This document shows, one piece after another, positions 34,434 through 42,396 of a DNA stretch of 64,000 nt. The stretch is from positions 1 to 64,000 of the forward strand of contig NZ_CAKZJO010000088.1 in assembly GCF_936943645.1 (NCBI RefSeq). The letters are read 5' to 3'. The translations under genes were made by a program, and so were the position numbers. The notes beneath the pieces are model-generated. The model did no database searches. It was not told the DNA's origin and saw nothing but the letters and a program-made list of their open reading frames with translations. The DNA comes from an uncultured Bradyrhizobium sp. (lineage in GTDB: Bacteria > Pseudomonadota > Alphaproteobacteria > Rhizobiales > Xanthobacteraceae). Every line of letters begins with the position of its first letter. Position 1 is the stretch's first letter.

Positions 34434-34460
34434 AGCCCCGCCGTTCGGCGGGGCTTTTTT
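34434..34460 (+). terminator. Rho-independent terminator of the Bug gene
   Basis: AGCCCCGCC and GGCGGGGCT pair around GTTC and are followed by six T. It begins 25 bases past the stop codon. Confidence 0.95.
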
Positions 34461-34558
34461 CTTGCGTGCTCTGCTTCGTTGATCTGGAATAAAGCGGCGC
34501 TGCGAAACCTGATAATGATGGCACCCGTAACTCGTGCCAGCTGAAGAGGAGTTGGATC

Positions 34559-34846
34559 ATGCGCAAGACGCAATTGGTGCTGTTGACGTTCAGTGCGGCG
34601 GCCTTGGCGATCTTGGCCGGCTTCGCCACCGTCACGCCGGCGGCCGCCCGCGACTACCCCTGGTGTGCCCAGGGCGGAGAATATGACTACCCCGGCGAGT
34701 GTTCCTACAGCAGCTACGAGCAATGCCAGGCCAGCGTATCCGGCCGGCTGCTGTACTGCGATCGCAATCCGCGCTTCGCCTATGGCCAGGGGCAGCCACA
34801 GCAACCGCGGCCGCCTCGTCGGGTGCGCCCCGTCGCGCCTTATTGA
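34559..34846 (+). CDS. DUF3551 domain-containing exported protein
   Basis: This 95-residue protein has a signal peptide ending near TPAAARDYP. The DUF3551 pattern follows: YPWCAQGGEYDYPGECSYSS, then YEQCQASVSGRLLYCDRNP, with four conserved Cys likely forming two disulfides. A Pro/Arg-rich tail follows. The family is common in many copies in Bradyrhizobium and has no known function. GAAGAGGAG lies upstream of the ATG. Confidence 0.92.
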   Translation: MRKTQLVLLTFSAAALAILAGFATVTPAAARDYPWCAQGGEYDYPGECSYSSYEQCQASVSGRLLYCDRNPRFAYGQGQPQQPRPPRRVRPVAPY

Positions 34847-34856
34847 GAGTCGCGAC

Positions 34857-36098
34857 CTACCGCTTCGCGTCCGCCTGCTCCGTGCCGGTACACGAGATCA
34901 GCATCGTGTAGGCGCGCGCGTTGGCTGCGATGTCTGTGGTCTTCAGCTCACCCTTGGGCTCTGCGGTCTGGTAGGGCACCACGGAATTGTCGAGGAAGTC
35001 GCGCAACGCGCCGGTCTTGATGGCGAAATTGATGTTCTCGGGGATGTTGCCGGTTGCGACCGCAATCCTGAGGTTGTCGAGCTTTCCCGTGACCACGCCG
35101 ACGATCTGCCCGGTGGTGTCGAACAGCGGGCCTCCGCTGTTGCCGGGCTGCACGGGCGCGCTGATCTGCAGGAAACGCGAATCGTTGCGCATACCGCTGA
35201 GCGAGCTCACGATGCCGGTGGTCACGGTGAAATCCGAGCTCAGCAGCCCGCGGTAGGGAAAGCCGATCGCGACCACGGAATCGCCGGAGCGGATTGAGCG
35301 ATCGCGGATCCGCGCGACCTCCTTGAACGTCGCGGTCGACGGCGCCTGCAGGAGGGCGAGGTCATTCGTTGCATCGCTCGATACGACGCGCAACGCCATT
35401 GCGGCTTCGCCCGTGAGATTGCCCTTGAGGTCGCTGCACCCCTCGATCACATGGTTGTTGGTGACGATGTGTCCGTTGGCGCTGACAACGAAGCCGGTGC
35501 CGCTCTTGGACTTGACCGGCTTGCCGGCCGGCGGTGATGTCTGCTTCTCCGCCGTGGCGGCCGGCTTGGCCGCCCCCTTGGTGAAATCTCCGGCCTTGCT
35601 CAGTCCGTCGGCTTTCACTCTGGTGACGCAATTGGACAATGCCGCGATCACGGGTCCGGTCGAGGTCAGGTCGAAATTCAGCACGGTGCGGCCGCTGGTT
35701 GCGACCATCAGGCCTGCCTTCTGAAACGCGCGCACCACGTTGACCGGCATGACCGCCGTGAGCATGTTCGGCTGATTGGCCGTGGCGAACAGCCGGGCCT
35801 GCTCCCGTCCGTCGAAGATGACGTCGATCGCGGCGTTCTCGCCTTGCTTGAAGCGATAGCCCGGACTCGCAAAGGCCAGAGACCATGTGCCGGTGGCATT
35901 GTAACCGACAACCAGGATGACGCCGCTCGCATAAGATGTCGTCGCGGCGCAATGGGAGAACGCGCCGGTCTCGTCATTGCTGAAGGCGCCCCCGATCCAG
36001 TTGCCGACGTTGACGCTGCCGAACGGTCCCGCCGCATGCGCAACTCCCGCGATGCCGACCTGCAACAAGGACGCAACGATGAATGATTTAAGCCACAT
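34857..36098 (-). CDS. Secreted trypsin-like serine protease (S1C type) with extra N-terminal domain
   Basis: This protein of about 413 residues begins MWLKSFIVASLLQVGIAGVA, a signal peptide, followed by an unassigned domain of some 170 residues and a linker rich in Lys/Ala/Pro. The protease domain then shows the full triad: His in IVTNNHVIEGC, Asp in SDATNDLALLQ and Ser in QPGNSGGPLFD. There is no PDZ domain after it, unlike DegP. The start at 36098 follows CGGGGG; an ATG ten codons upstream is possible. It is divergent from the uppS operon, with 196 bases between. Confidence 0.87.
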   Translation of the reverse strand: MWLKSFIVASLLQVGIAGVAHAAGPFGSVNVGNWIGGAFSNDETGAFSHCAATTSYASGVILVVGYNATGTWSLAFASPGYRFKQGENAAIDVIFDGREQARLFATANQPNMLTAVMPVNVVRAFQKAGLMVATSGRTVLNFDLTSTGPVIAALSNCVTRVKADGLSKAGDFTKGAAKPAATAEKQTSPPAGKPVKSKSGTGFVVSANGHIVTNNHVIEGCSDLKGNLTGEAAMALRVVSSDATNDLALLQAPSTATFKEVARIRDRSIRSGDSVVAIGFPYRGLLSSDFTVTTGIVSSLSGMRNDSRFLQISAPVQPGNSGGPLFDTTGQIVGVVTGKLDNLRIAVATGNIPENINFAIKTGALRDFLDNSVVPYQTAEPKGELKTTDIAANARAYTMLISCTGTEQADAKR

Positions 36099-36204
36099 AC
36101 CGGCCCCCGGAACGCTTTTGCGCCACATCTTATCTGCGGGAGCATGGCCCGCGCAACCGGCAGTTGTCCGTCGCGGCGCAAATCCTTTCGAGGCGATTTC
36201 GCGC

Positions 36205-36232
36205 TTGCGTTTACTTTGCGACGCTATATACT
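36205..36232 (+). promoter_or_regulatory. Predicted sigma-70 promoter of the membrane protein-regulator-uppS operon
   Basis: A -35-like TTGCGT (36205-36210) and -10-like TATACT (36227-36232) are separated by 16 bases. The palindromic operator begins inside the -10 and covers the expected transcription start. Confidence 0.6.
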
Positions 36233-36246
36233 TTGCATTACAAAGT
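36230..36246. promoter_or_regulatory. Operator 1, palindrome ACTTTGCATTACAAAGT
   Basis: The arms ACTTTG and CAAAGT are inverted around CATTA. The sequence matches operator 2 (37300-37316) at 15 of 17 positions. A further half-site ACTTTGCG lies just upstream at 36213-36220. The placement over the -10 and start point suggests repression, most simply by the winged-helix protein encoded in this operon. Confidence 0.7.
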
Positions 36247-36294
36247 GGCGGGGACAGACCATCCCGGAAATGCGGGCGGAGCGAGGTTCTGGCG

Positions 36295-36912
36295 TTGCGC
36301 GATCTCGACAAGGCACTGGCCGACATCGTGGCGATCCGCAGTCAGATCGCGGCCGGTACCGCGTTCCGCGGTTATGGTCCGGCGACGATGGCCGCGACCG
36401 CCGCGGTCGCGCTGCTCACCGCAATCCTGCAATTCTGGCTGCTGGGCGATCCCACCGGCGAGCCGCTCGGCTTCTTTGTCGGCTGGTTCATTGCCGCTGC
36501 GCTCTCCGTTCTGATGATCGGGATCGAGATGCGCGCGCGCTCGCGCCGGCATCATTCGGGTCTGGCAGATGCCATGATCCATCAGGCGGTCGAGCAATTC
36601 CTGCCTGCCGGCGTTGCCGGCGTGTTGCTTGCGGTGGTGACGTGGAAGTTCGCGAGCGAGACGTTGTGGCTGCTGCCCGGCCTGTGGCAGATCCTGGTGT
36701 CGCTCGGCATTTTTGCATCCGTCCGCTCGCTGCCGCGCACCGTCGCGCTCGCCGGGGCCTGGTATTTCGTGTCCGGCTTCGCCGTGGTGGTGCTCGCGAG
36801 CCAGACTCACACGCTGTCGCCATGGACCATGGGGCTGCCCTTCGTGATCGGGCAGTCTGTGATGGCGGCCATCCTGCATTTCGCGTCCGGAGACCATGAT
36901 GTCGAAGACTGA
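36295..36912 (+). CDS. Hypothetical six-span membrane protein, first gene of uppS operon
   Basis: I do not recognise a family. With the TTG start at 36295 (GAGCGAGG upstream), the product has 205 residues: a short charged N-terminus LRDLDKALADIVAIRSQIAA, then about six hydrophobic segments (near 30-50, 55-75, 100-118, 123-142, 148-167 and 178-198). No ATG start fits in this frame near the coding onset. The end overlaps the regulator start by 17 bases, so the two are translationally linked. Confidence 0.78.
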   Translation: MRDLDKALADIVAIRSQIAAGTAFRGYGPATMAATAAVALLTAILQFWLLGDPTGEPLGFFVGWFIAAALSVLMIGIEMRARSRRHHSGLADAMIHQAVEQFLPAGVAGVLLAVVTWKFASETLWLLPGLWQILVSLGIFASVRSLPRTVALAGAWYFVSGFAVVVLASQTHTLSPWTMGLPFVIGQSVMAAILHFASGDHDVED

Positions 36913-37273
36913 CAGCGCACCCTTCTCCTACGAAGGGCTCGACCGCGTGATCCATGAGAAGGCGAGGCTCGGGCTTCTGACCTCGCTGATGGCGCACCCG
37001 AAGGGTCTGGCGTTCGCCGACCTCAAGCAGCTCTGCGGTCTCACCGACGGCAATCTCAGCCGGCACCTTGCCGTGCTCCAGGAGGCCGGCCTCGTCGACG
37101 TCACCAAGGGCTATGAGGGCAATCGCCCGCACACCACTTGCCGTCTCACCAAGACCGGGCGCCGCCGTTTTCTCGACTATCTGGCCGTGCTCGAGCGCCT
37201 TGTGCGCGACGCCGCCAAGGCTGCCGGCCGCGAGGCTCCGCCGGTCGGCCGCCTCGGCATCGTCTCGACCTGA
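36896..37273 (+). CDS. Winged-helix transcriptional regulator (MarR/ArsR-like, HTH_34 type)
   Basis: This 125-residue protein has one winged helix-turn-helix. Helices start at ARLGLLTSLMAHPKGLAFAD, the recognition helix region is LTDGNLSRHLAVLQEAGLVD and the wing is YEGNRPHTTCRLTKTGRRRF. It resembles small transcriptional regulators of PF13601 type. The start is ATG at 36896 or 36899, after GGAGACC. The natural target is the pair of ACTTTGCA palindromes flanking it in its own operon. No metal or ligand site is evident. Confidence 0.88.
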   Translation: MMSKTDSAPFSYEGLDRVIHEKARLGLLTSLMAHPKGLAFADLKQLCGLTDGNLSRHLAVLQEAGLVDVTKGYEGNRPHTTCRLTKTGRRRFLDYLAVLERLVRDAAKAAGREAPPVGRLGIVST

Positions 37274-37299
37274 TCCTGCCCCCCCTTTTTTTACCGGAG

Positions 37300-37316
37300 A
37301 CTTTGCAATGCAAAGT
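37300..37316. promoter_or_regulatory. Operator 2, palindrome ACTTTGCAATGCAAAGT over the uppS start codon
   Basis: ACTTTGCA and TGCAAAGT are perfect eight-base arms around one A, and the uppS ATG is at bases 9-11 of the site. It nearly repeats operator 1. A protein bound here would block a promoter or transcript elongation at the uppS start. At the RNA level the arms could also fold over the start codon. Confidence 0.7.
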
Positions 37317-38045
37317 GATGCGTCCCGCAACGAGAATCTTCATGTCGGCATCATCATGGACGGCAACGGGCGATGGGCGACGCGCCGCGGCCTGTCGCGC
37401 GTGCGCGGTCACGAGGCTGGCGTCGAGACCATCCGCCGCATCGTCGAGGCCGCGCCCAAGCAGGGCATTGGCACGCTGACGCTCTACGCCTTCTCCACCG
37501 ACAATTGGCGGCGGCCGAAGGCCGAAGTCGCCGCGCTGATGACCCTGCTGCGCTTCTATCTTGCGAGCGAGGTGCTGAGCCTCGTCAAGAACGGCGTGCG
37601 CCTCTCCGTGATTGGCCGTCGTGATCGCCTGCCTGAAGGTATCGCAGGCGCGATCACCCGTGCCGAGGAAGCCACCGCTCACGGTGGCACGCTGCATCTG
37701 CGGATCGCGGTCGACTATTCCGCGCGCGACGCCATCCTCAATGCCGCGGCGAAGGCGGCTGCGTTGACCAGCATCACCCGCGAAGCGTTCTCGCAACTGG
37801 TCACCGGGGAGGCCGACCTGCGCGACGTCGATCTCATCATCCGCACCTCGGGAGAGAAGCGGCTGTCGGACTTCCTGCTCTGGGAGGGCGCTTACGCCGA
37901 GCTGCACTTCACCGAGCGGATGTGGCCCGAGTTCGACGCGGGCGATCTCGCCGTGGCGCTGGCCTCCTTCCACGGTCGCGAACGCCGCTTCGGCGGTCTG
38001 CAGGCGATCATGCCCGAGGAGGTGCCGTCGCTCTCGCGTGTGTGA
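37308..38045 (+). CDS. cis-Prenyltransferase, UppS family (probable paralogue)
   Basis: This 245-residue protein adds isopentenyl units in cis to an allylic diphosphate. All main motifs are present: HVGIIMDGNGRWATRRGL with the catalytic Asp, AFSTDNWRRP (usual Glu replaced by Asp), DLIIRTSGEKRLSDFLLW and YAELHFTERMWPEF. The housekeeping uppS of alphaproteobacteria normally lies with frr, cdsA and dxr, which are absent here. So this is probably a second enzyme with its own regulation. It is the third gene of the operon, 34 bases after the regulator. Confidence 0.93.
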   Translation: MQSDASRNENLHVGIIMDGNGRWATRRGLSRVRGHEAGVETIRRIVEAAPKQGIGTLTLYAFSTDNWRRPKAEVAALMTLLRFYLASEVLSLVKNGVRLSVIGRRDRLPEGIAGAITRAEEATAHGGTLHLRIAVDYSARDAILNAAAKAAALTSITREAFSQLVTGEADLRDVDLIIRTSGEKRLSDFLLWEGAYAELHFTERMWPEFDAGDLAVALASFHGRERRFGGLQAIMPEEVPSLSRV

Positions 38046-38167
38046 CGCGCGGCACACGAAAACGCCGTGTTCGTTTTCATCCGCATGATTGGCAGCAGCG
38101 TCCAAGCGGATGGAGCGCTGCCTCGGCTAGGTCTGCAAGTCCCAGCAACCTGCCGAAAGCATCACGC

Positions 38168-38704
38168 ATGTCACAGCTGTTTCCGGGAGCGGTCGTCGAG
38201 CCGGTCGAACTGGCCGACGCGAAGGGCATGGTCTGCATCAGGACCGCCAGCGCATCCGACGTGGCGAATCTGTCGGTCTATTTCACTTCCCTTTCCACGA
38301 CGTCACGCAACAAGCGCTTCAGTGGCGCGCGATCTGATCCCGGCGTGGTCGCGGCCGAGTGCATCGCCAGGAGCATCGACCTCGACAACTTCACCTTGCT
38401 CGCCGAGCTCAGGGAGGAGGGGCAGGGCAGGATCATCGGCGAGGCGCTCTACGCGTACGACGCGAGGGCGCGGCATGGCGAATTTGCCATCTCGATCGCC
38501 GATGCCTTTCAGCGCAAGGGACTCGGCCTTCAGATGATGACGGCGATGGAGACGCGCGCGATCGATCTCGGGCACGAGATGATTGCGGCCGAGACGGCGC
38601 GCACCAATGCCGAGATGCGCGGCCTTGCGAAGAAAGCGGGCTTCAACGACACCGGGCTCGGTGACTGGCAATCGGTCCATCTCGCCAAGCGCCTGTCGCG
38701 CTAA
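38168..38704 (+). CDS. GNAT family N-acetyltransferase
   Basis: The 178-residue protein shows a GNAT fold: VCIRTASASDVANLSVYFTS at the start, GRIIGEALYAYDARARHGEF in the central strands, the acetyl-CoA motif AFQRKGLGLQMMTAMETRA near residue 120 and the last part NAEMRGLAKKAGFNDTG. The substrate is unknown. It resembles the acetyltransferase domain found at the C-terminus of some acyl-CoA synthetases, but here it stands alone. Confidence 0.9.
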   Translation: MSQLFPGAVVEPVELADAKGMVCIRTASASDVANLSVYFTSLSTTSRNKRFSGARSDPGVVAAECIARSIDLDNFTLLAELREEGQGRIIGEALYAYDARARHGEFAISIADAFQRKGLGLQMMTAMETRAIDLGHEMIAAETARTNAEMRGLAKKAGFNDTGLGDWQSVHLAKRLSR

Positions 38705-38827
38705 CCGGTCCTGCCGGCGAGCCGGCGGACGCAGGTGGCCCCCGGTTGGGTCGGGGCGCCAGCACCAGGGCTGGACTGTATCGGCGAATTCTGATGTCGT
38801 GGCGGGCCCTCAACCGCTTGTGTCCGC

Positions 38828-39514
38828 ATGCCCTCCTTCAAGACCATTCGTGCCCGTGCCGAGAAACGCAAGGGCGGGCCCAAGGCCCTGGAAAAGCTGA
38901 TGCCGGCAAAGCCGGACCCGAAGCGTCTGGCGAAGCTCGGCGACGATCGCGTCCTCGCCGAGATGACGAAGCGGGTGTTCTGCGCCGGCTTCGCCTGGAG
39001 CGTGATCGATTCGAAATGGGATGGCTTTGAAGCGGCCTTCCTGCATTTCCAACCGGCCAAGCTCAGCTTCCAGCCCGAGGACTATTGGGAAAGCCTGTTG
39101 CGCGACGCGCGTATCGTGCGCAACGCTGCCAAGATCATGTCGGTGCGCGCCAATTCCGTCTTCGTGCAGGAGATCGCGAAGGAGCATGGCAGCTTCGGCA
39201 AGTTTCTGGCGAGCTGGCCCTCGTCCAACGAGATCGGCCTGCTCGATCTCCTGACCAAGCGCGGCAGCCGGCTCGGCGGCAATACCGGGCAGATGCTGCT
39301 GCGCTTTCTCGGTTGGGACGGCTTTGTGACGTCCGGGGACGTGGTGGTTTGCCTGCGCGATGCCGGTCTCGACATTGCCGAGGAGGTCAAGTCGAAAGGC
39401 GACTTCGCCAAGGTGCAGGCGCAGTTCAACGCCTGGGCCGAGGAGACCGGCCTGCCCTACACCTATCTGTCACGGATCTGCGCGCTGTCGGTCGGCGAGA
39501 ATCGCAGCGAATAG
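38828..39514 (+). CDS. DNA-3-methyladenine glycosylase I-like protein
   Basis: The 228-residue protein belongs to the helix-hairpin-helix glycosylase superfamily, TagI branch. Supporting regions are FCAGFAWSVIDSKWDGFEAA, YWESLLRDARIVRNAAKI near residue 85 and the end NAWAEETGLPYTYLSRICAL. TagI removes 3-methyladenine from alkylated DNA. The zinc-binding Cys/His pattern of E. coli Tag is not obvious here, so activity may differ. Confidence 0.85.
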   Translation: MPSFKTIRARAEKRKGGPKALEKLMPAKPDPKRLAKLGDDRVLAEMTKRVFCAGFAWSVIDSKWDGFEAAFLHFQPAKLSFQPEDYWESLLRDARIVRNAAKIMSVRANSVFVQEIAKEHGSFGKFLASWPSSNEIGLLDLLTKRGSRLGGNTGQMLLRFLGWDGFVTSGDVVVCLRDAGLDIAEEVKSKGDFAKVQAQFNAWAEETGLPYTYLSRICALSVGENRSE

Positions 39515-39540
39515 CACATCCGACAACCGGGAGAAGAACG

Positions 39541-39834
39541 ATGGCCAAAGCCTATTGGGTTGCGACCTATCGCGCGATCAAGAACGCCGACGCAATGGCG
39601 GCCTATGCCAAGGTGTCGCGTCAGGCCATCGAGGCGGCGGGCGGCCGCGTGATCGCGCGCGGGATGCCGGCGGCCGTCTTCGAGCTCGGCCAGATGGAGC
39701 GCGTCGTTCTCATCGAGTTCGACAGCGTCGCAAGCGCCAAGGCGGCGTATGAGAGCCCGGCCTACAAGGCTGCGCACGACCTGCTCGGCGATGGCGCGGA
39801 CCGCGACATCCGGATCGTCGAAGCCGTCGATTAG
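39541..39834 (+). CDS. DUF1330 domain-containing protein
   Basis: This 97-residue protein is a ferredoxin-like dimeric alpha/beta-barrel unit: AYWVATYRAIKNADAMAAYA at the start, then VIARGMPAAVFELGQMERVV and the typical FDSVASAKAAYESPAYKAAH. DUF1330 proteins have no agreed function. GGGAGAAG precedes the start. It follows the glycosylase gene by 26 bases and may share its transcript. Confidence 0.93.
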   Translation: MAKAYWVATYRAIKNADAMAAYAKVSRQAIEAAGGRVIARGMPAAVFELGQMERVVLIEFDSVASAKAAYESPAYKAAHDLLGDGADRDIRIVEAVD

Positions 39835-40034
39835 CGCAGCCCGCGGCCAGATCATGTGCATCCTGTGGCGATCTCGCGCCGCGGGCGCGGCGGATGGAAC
39901 GCGGGATCACGAAATACATTTCATCGGAACATTCGCGCGCAGCACCTGTTCGGACTTGAGCCAGGCGGACAAGGGCGCAGGGAACGCGCGCTCCCGTCCG
40001 GGCCAATGAAACCGGAGACAGAACGGAGCAGCTC

Positions 40035-40328
40035 ATGAAGCTCACATCCGACCAAGTGAAGCAGACCGTCAACCAGCTCGGCGCTCAGGTGCTGCCCGAC
40101 GAGCATCCCGCCATGCCTCAGCTCAACAGCATGTTCGGCGAACACACTTTCTTCGTCGACGAAATGGGCCTCAAGGTCCTCGAGCCCACCCCGTCGCTGG
40201 GAACCGATCGCCAGAGCGGCGAAGTGGTCAGCCTCGCCGATTGGGGCGATTCCGACCTGACGCGCCTGATGGCGCACGAGCCCGAGCCGACCGGGGTGAT
40301 CGTGGTTTTCGAGCACATGCGGCATTGA
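40035..40328 (+). CDS. Hypothetical protein, 97 aa
   Basis: I do not recognise a family. The protein is small, acidic and soluble, beginning MKLTSDQVKQTVNQLGAQVL, with a central FGEHTFFVDEMGLKVLEP strand pair and the end TGVIVVFEHMRH. GGAGCAG stands upstream of the ATG. It converges with dinB. The gap after it holds a GC-rich inverted repeat (about 40365-40396) without a U-tract. Confidence 0.7.
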   Translation: MKLTSDQVKQTVNQLGAQVLPDEHPAMPQLNSMFGEHTFFVDEMGLKVLEPTPSLGTDRQSGEVVSLADWGDSDLTRLMAHEPEPTGVIVVFEHMRH

Positions 40329-40460
40329 TGGGTCCGAGCTGATCGACTGCTGATCATCTCTTGGGCGGTGGCGGGTTGGAAAGCCCGCCGCCGCCTACAG
40401 CGGATTCGGAGCCAAGTCGCGGACAAGGATGTCACTGTTCCCGGGCATTTCCGATCGGGC

Positions 40461-41561
40461 TCAAATCCCGAAAGTCAGCTGCGGCTCCACATCATCGCCG
40501 GTCTGGAGAGAGGAGAGCGAGACCCCCAGCAGCCTGACACGCTTGGGCAGCGGCATCTCCACCTCGAGCAGGTCGCAAGCCAGCCGCTCCAGATCGTCGC
40601 GGGCCGCGACCGCCGCTGCCACGGACCTGCTGCGCGTGATGATCTCGAAATCGGCGAATTTGATCTTCAGCGTGACGGTGCGGCCGCGGTTGCCGGTGAT
40701 CTCGCAATGGCGCCAGACCTTGTCGACGAGAGGTTTGAGCTCGGCGGCGAGCGAGCCATATTCGGCAAGGTCGGTCGAGAAGGTGGTCTCCGCGCCGATC
40801 GACTTGCGGATGCGGTTGGCCCGGACCGGCCGCTCGTCGACGCCGCGCGAGATCCAATAATAATAGGCGCCGGACTTGCCGAAATTCGCATTCATGAACT
40901 CAAGCGTCTGATTACGGATGTCGAGGCCGGTGAACAGGCCCAGCGCGTTCATCTTCGCAGCCGTCGCCGGCCCGATGCCGTGAAACTTGCCGACGGGCAG
41001 GGTTTCGACGAAGGCCTCGCCCATTCCGGGGGCGATCACGAACTGGCCGTTGGGCTTGCGATGATCGGAGGCGAGCTTTGCCAGGAACTTGTTGTAGGAC
41101 ACGCCCGCCGACGCGTTGAGGCCGGTCTCGGCCTTGATCTTCTCGCGGATGCGCAGGGCGATGTCACGTGCCAGCGGGATGCCTTGCAGGTTTTCCGTGA
41201 CGTCGAGATAGGCTTCGTCCAGCGACAACGGCTCGATGACGGGAGTATGTTCGGCGAAGATGTCGCGGATCTGCCTGGAGATTGCCTTGTAGACCTCGAA
41301 GCGCGCCTTGACGAAGATCAGGCCGGGACATTGCCGCTTCGCCGTCACCGACGGCATGGCGGAGCGAACGCCGAACTTGCGGGCCTCGTAGCTCGCCGCC
41401 GCGACGACGCCGCGCTCCGCCGAGCCTCCGACCGCAACCGGCTTGCCGCGCAGCTCCGGATTGTCGCGCTGCTCCACCGACGCGTAGAAAGCATCCATGT
41501 CGATATGGATGATCTTGCGGACCGACGAGGCCTCGCCGGTCAACGTGTCGGATTCGCTCAT
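40461..41561 (-). CDS. dinB: DNA polymerase IV (Y family)
   Basis: DinB carries out translesion synthesis. The 366-residue protein has the catalytic acidic residues in IIHIDMDAFYASVEQRDNPE and PLSLDEAYLDVTENL, the helix-hairpin-helix in VGKFHGIGPATAAKMNALGL and the little-finger domain in the C-terminal third. The start at 41561 (MSESDTLTGE) is 44 bases from the divergent tspO gene. I saw no alphaproteobacterial LexA box (GTTC-N7-GTTC) in that gap. The usual C-terminal clamp-binding motif is not obvious; the end is LGVSLSSLQTGDDVEPQLTF. Confidence 0.96.
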   Translation of the reverse strand: MSESDTLTGEASSVRKIIHIDMDAFYASVEQRDNPELRGKPVAVGGSAERGVVAAASYEARKFGVRSAMPSVTAKRQCPGLIFVKARFEVYKAISRQIRDIFAEHTPVIEPLSLDEAYLDVTENLQGIPLARDIALRIREKIKAETGLNASAGVSYNKFLAKLASDHRKPNGQFVIAPGMGEAFVETLPVGKFHGIGPATAAKMNALGLFTGLDIRNQTLEFMNANFGKSGAYYYWISRGVDERPVRANRIRKSIGAETTFSTDLAEYGSLAAELKPLVDKVWRHCEITGNRGRTVTLKIKFADFEIITRSRSVAAAVAARDDLERLACDLLEVEMPLPKRVRLLGVSLSSLQTGDDVEPQLTFGI

Positions 41562-41604
41562 GGAGATATGATACAATTGCGCGGCGAGATGCGCGAGGTG
41601 AGGG

Positions 41605-42048
41605 ATGTTGCAGCTGTTGCTCTTCGTGGTGGGCGTGGTCGGCATCGGCTGGCTGATCGGCGCGACCAATCTTCCGGGAGAATGGTATGCCGGCCTCGCC
41701 AAGCCGGGTTTCGTGCCGCCGAACTGGGCGTTTCCGGTGGCGTGGACGATTCTCTACGTGCTCATTGCCGTTGCGGGATGGCGAACCTTCCGCCGCGAAC
41801 CCCGGGGCAAGGCGATGTTGGCCTGGGCGGCGCAAATGGCGCTGAACTTCGCCTGGTCGCCGGTCATGTTCACGATGCACCAGATCGGCGCGGCGTTCGT
41901 TATCCTCATCGGCCTGTTCTTCGCGATCGTGGCCTACATCGGTCTCGAGCTGTCGCGTGACCGACTGGCGGCCGCATTGTTCATGCCCTACGCGGCCTGG
42001 GTCGCGTTTGCCGGCGTGCTCAACGCGGCGATCTGGCGGATGAATTGA
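41605..42048 (+). CDS. tspO: TspO/MBR family protein
   Basis: This 147-residue protein has the five membrane spans of the tryptophan-rich sensory protein family. The motif EWYAGLAKPGFVPPNWAFPV with following AWTILYVLIAVAGW is diagnostic, as is NFAWSPVMF. TspO binds porphyrins and, in Rhodobacter, helps regulate pigment genes in response to oxygen; that role here is inference. AGGTGAGGG precedes the ATG. It is divergent from dinB with a 43-base shared control region. Confidence 0.94.
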   Translation: MLQLLLFVVGVVGIGWLIGATNLPGEWYAGLAKPGFVPPNWAFPVAWTILYVLIAVAGWRTFRREPRGKAMLAWAAQMALNFAWSPVMFTMHQIGAAFVILIGLFFAIVAYIGLELSRDRLAAALFMPYAAWVAFAGVLNAAIWRMN

Positions 42049-42396
42049 GACTTCGCCATCGACCGACCAGGCCTGCTGCGTAGGGCGATGTCTGCCTCGG
42101 TCCGACCGATAGGCGATCGTCTCGATCCCGACTCAAGTGCTGGAGCGGAGACGGCGGCCGGACTGGCGCACCCTTCAGGATAAAGGAGCGAACGCGTAAA
42201 TCATTGAAACAGGGCACTATTTTTGACTAGGCGCTAACTCGCCCGGGCAATTGGACTGCAACTCGCGGCCGATGCGAGCGCTGCCATCAAACTCCGCCCG
42301 CATCGCCGGCTGCAGGCGGACATATAGGGTTCGTTAACGCCGCGGCCCTAGCTTCTGGGTACCTGTGCAAGATCGCAAAATGCTGCCGGATCGTCG
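42049..42396. other. Intergenic region, 348 bases
   Basis: I see no gene, RNA or strong repeat here. It is upstream of the PAS-GGDEF gene and should contain its promoter. Confidence 0.4.

Noticed and set aside
40365..40396. GC-rich inverted repeat as a terminator between the 97-residue protein gene and dinB
   Set aside because: The arms pair, but there is no U-tract on either strand, so it is not called as a terminator.
41562..41604. LexA (SOS) box before dinB
   Set aside because: No GTTC-N7-GTTC sequence is present in the dinB-tspO gap.
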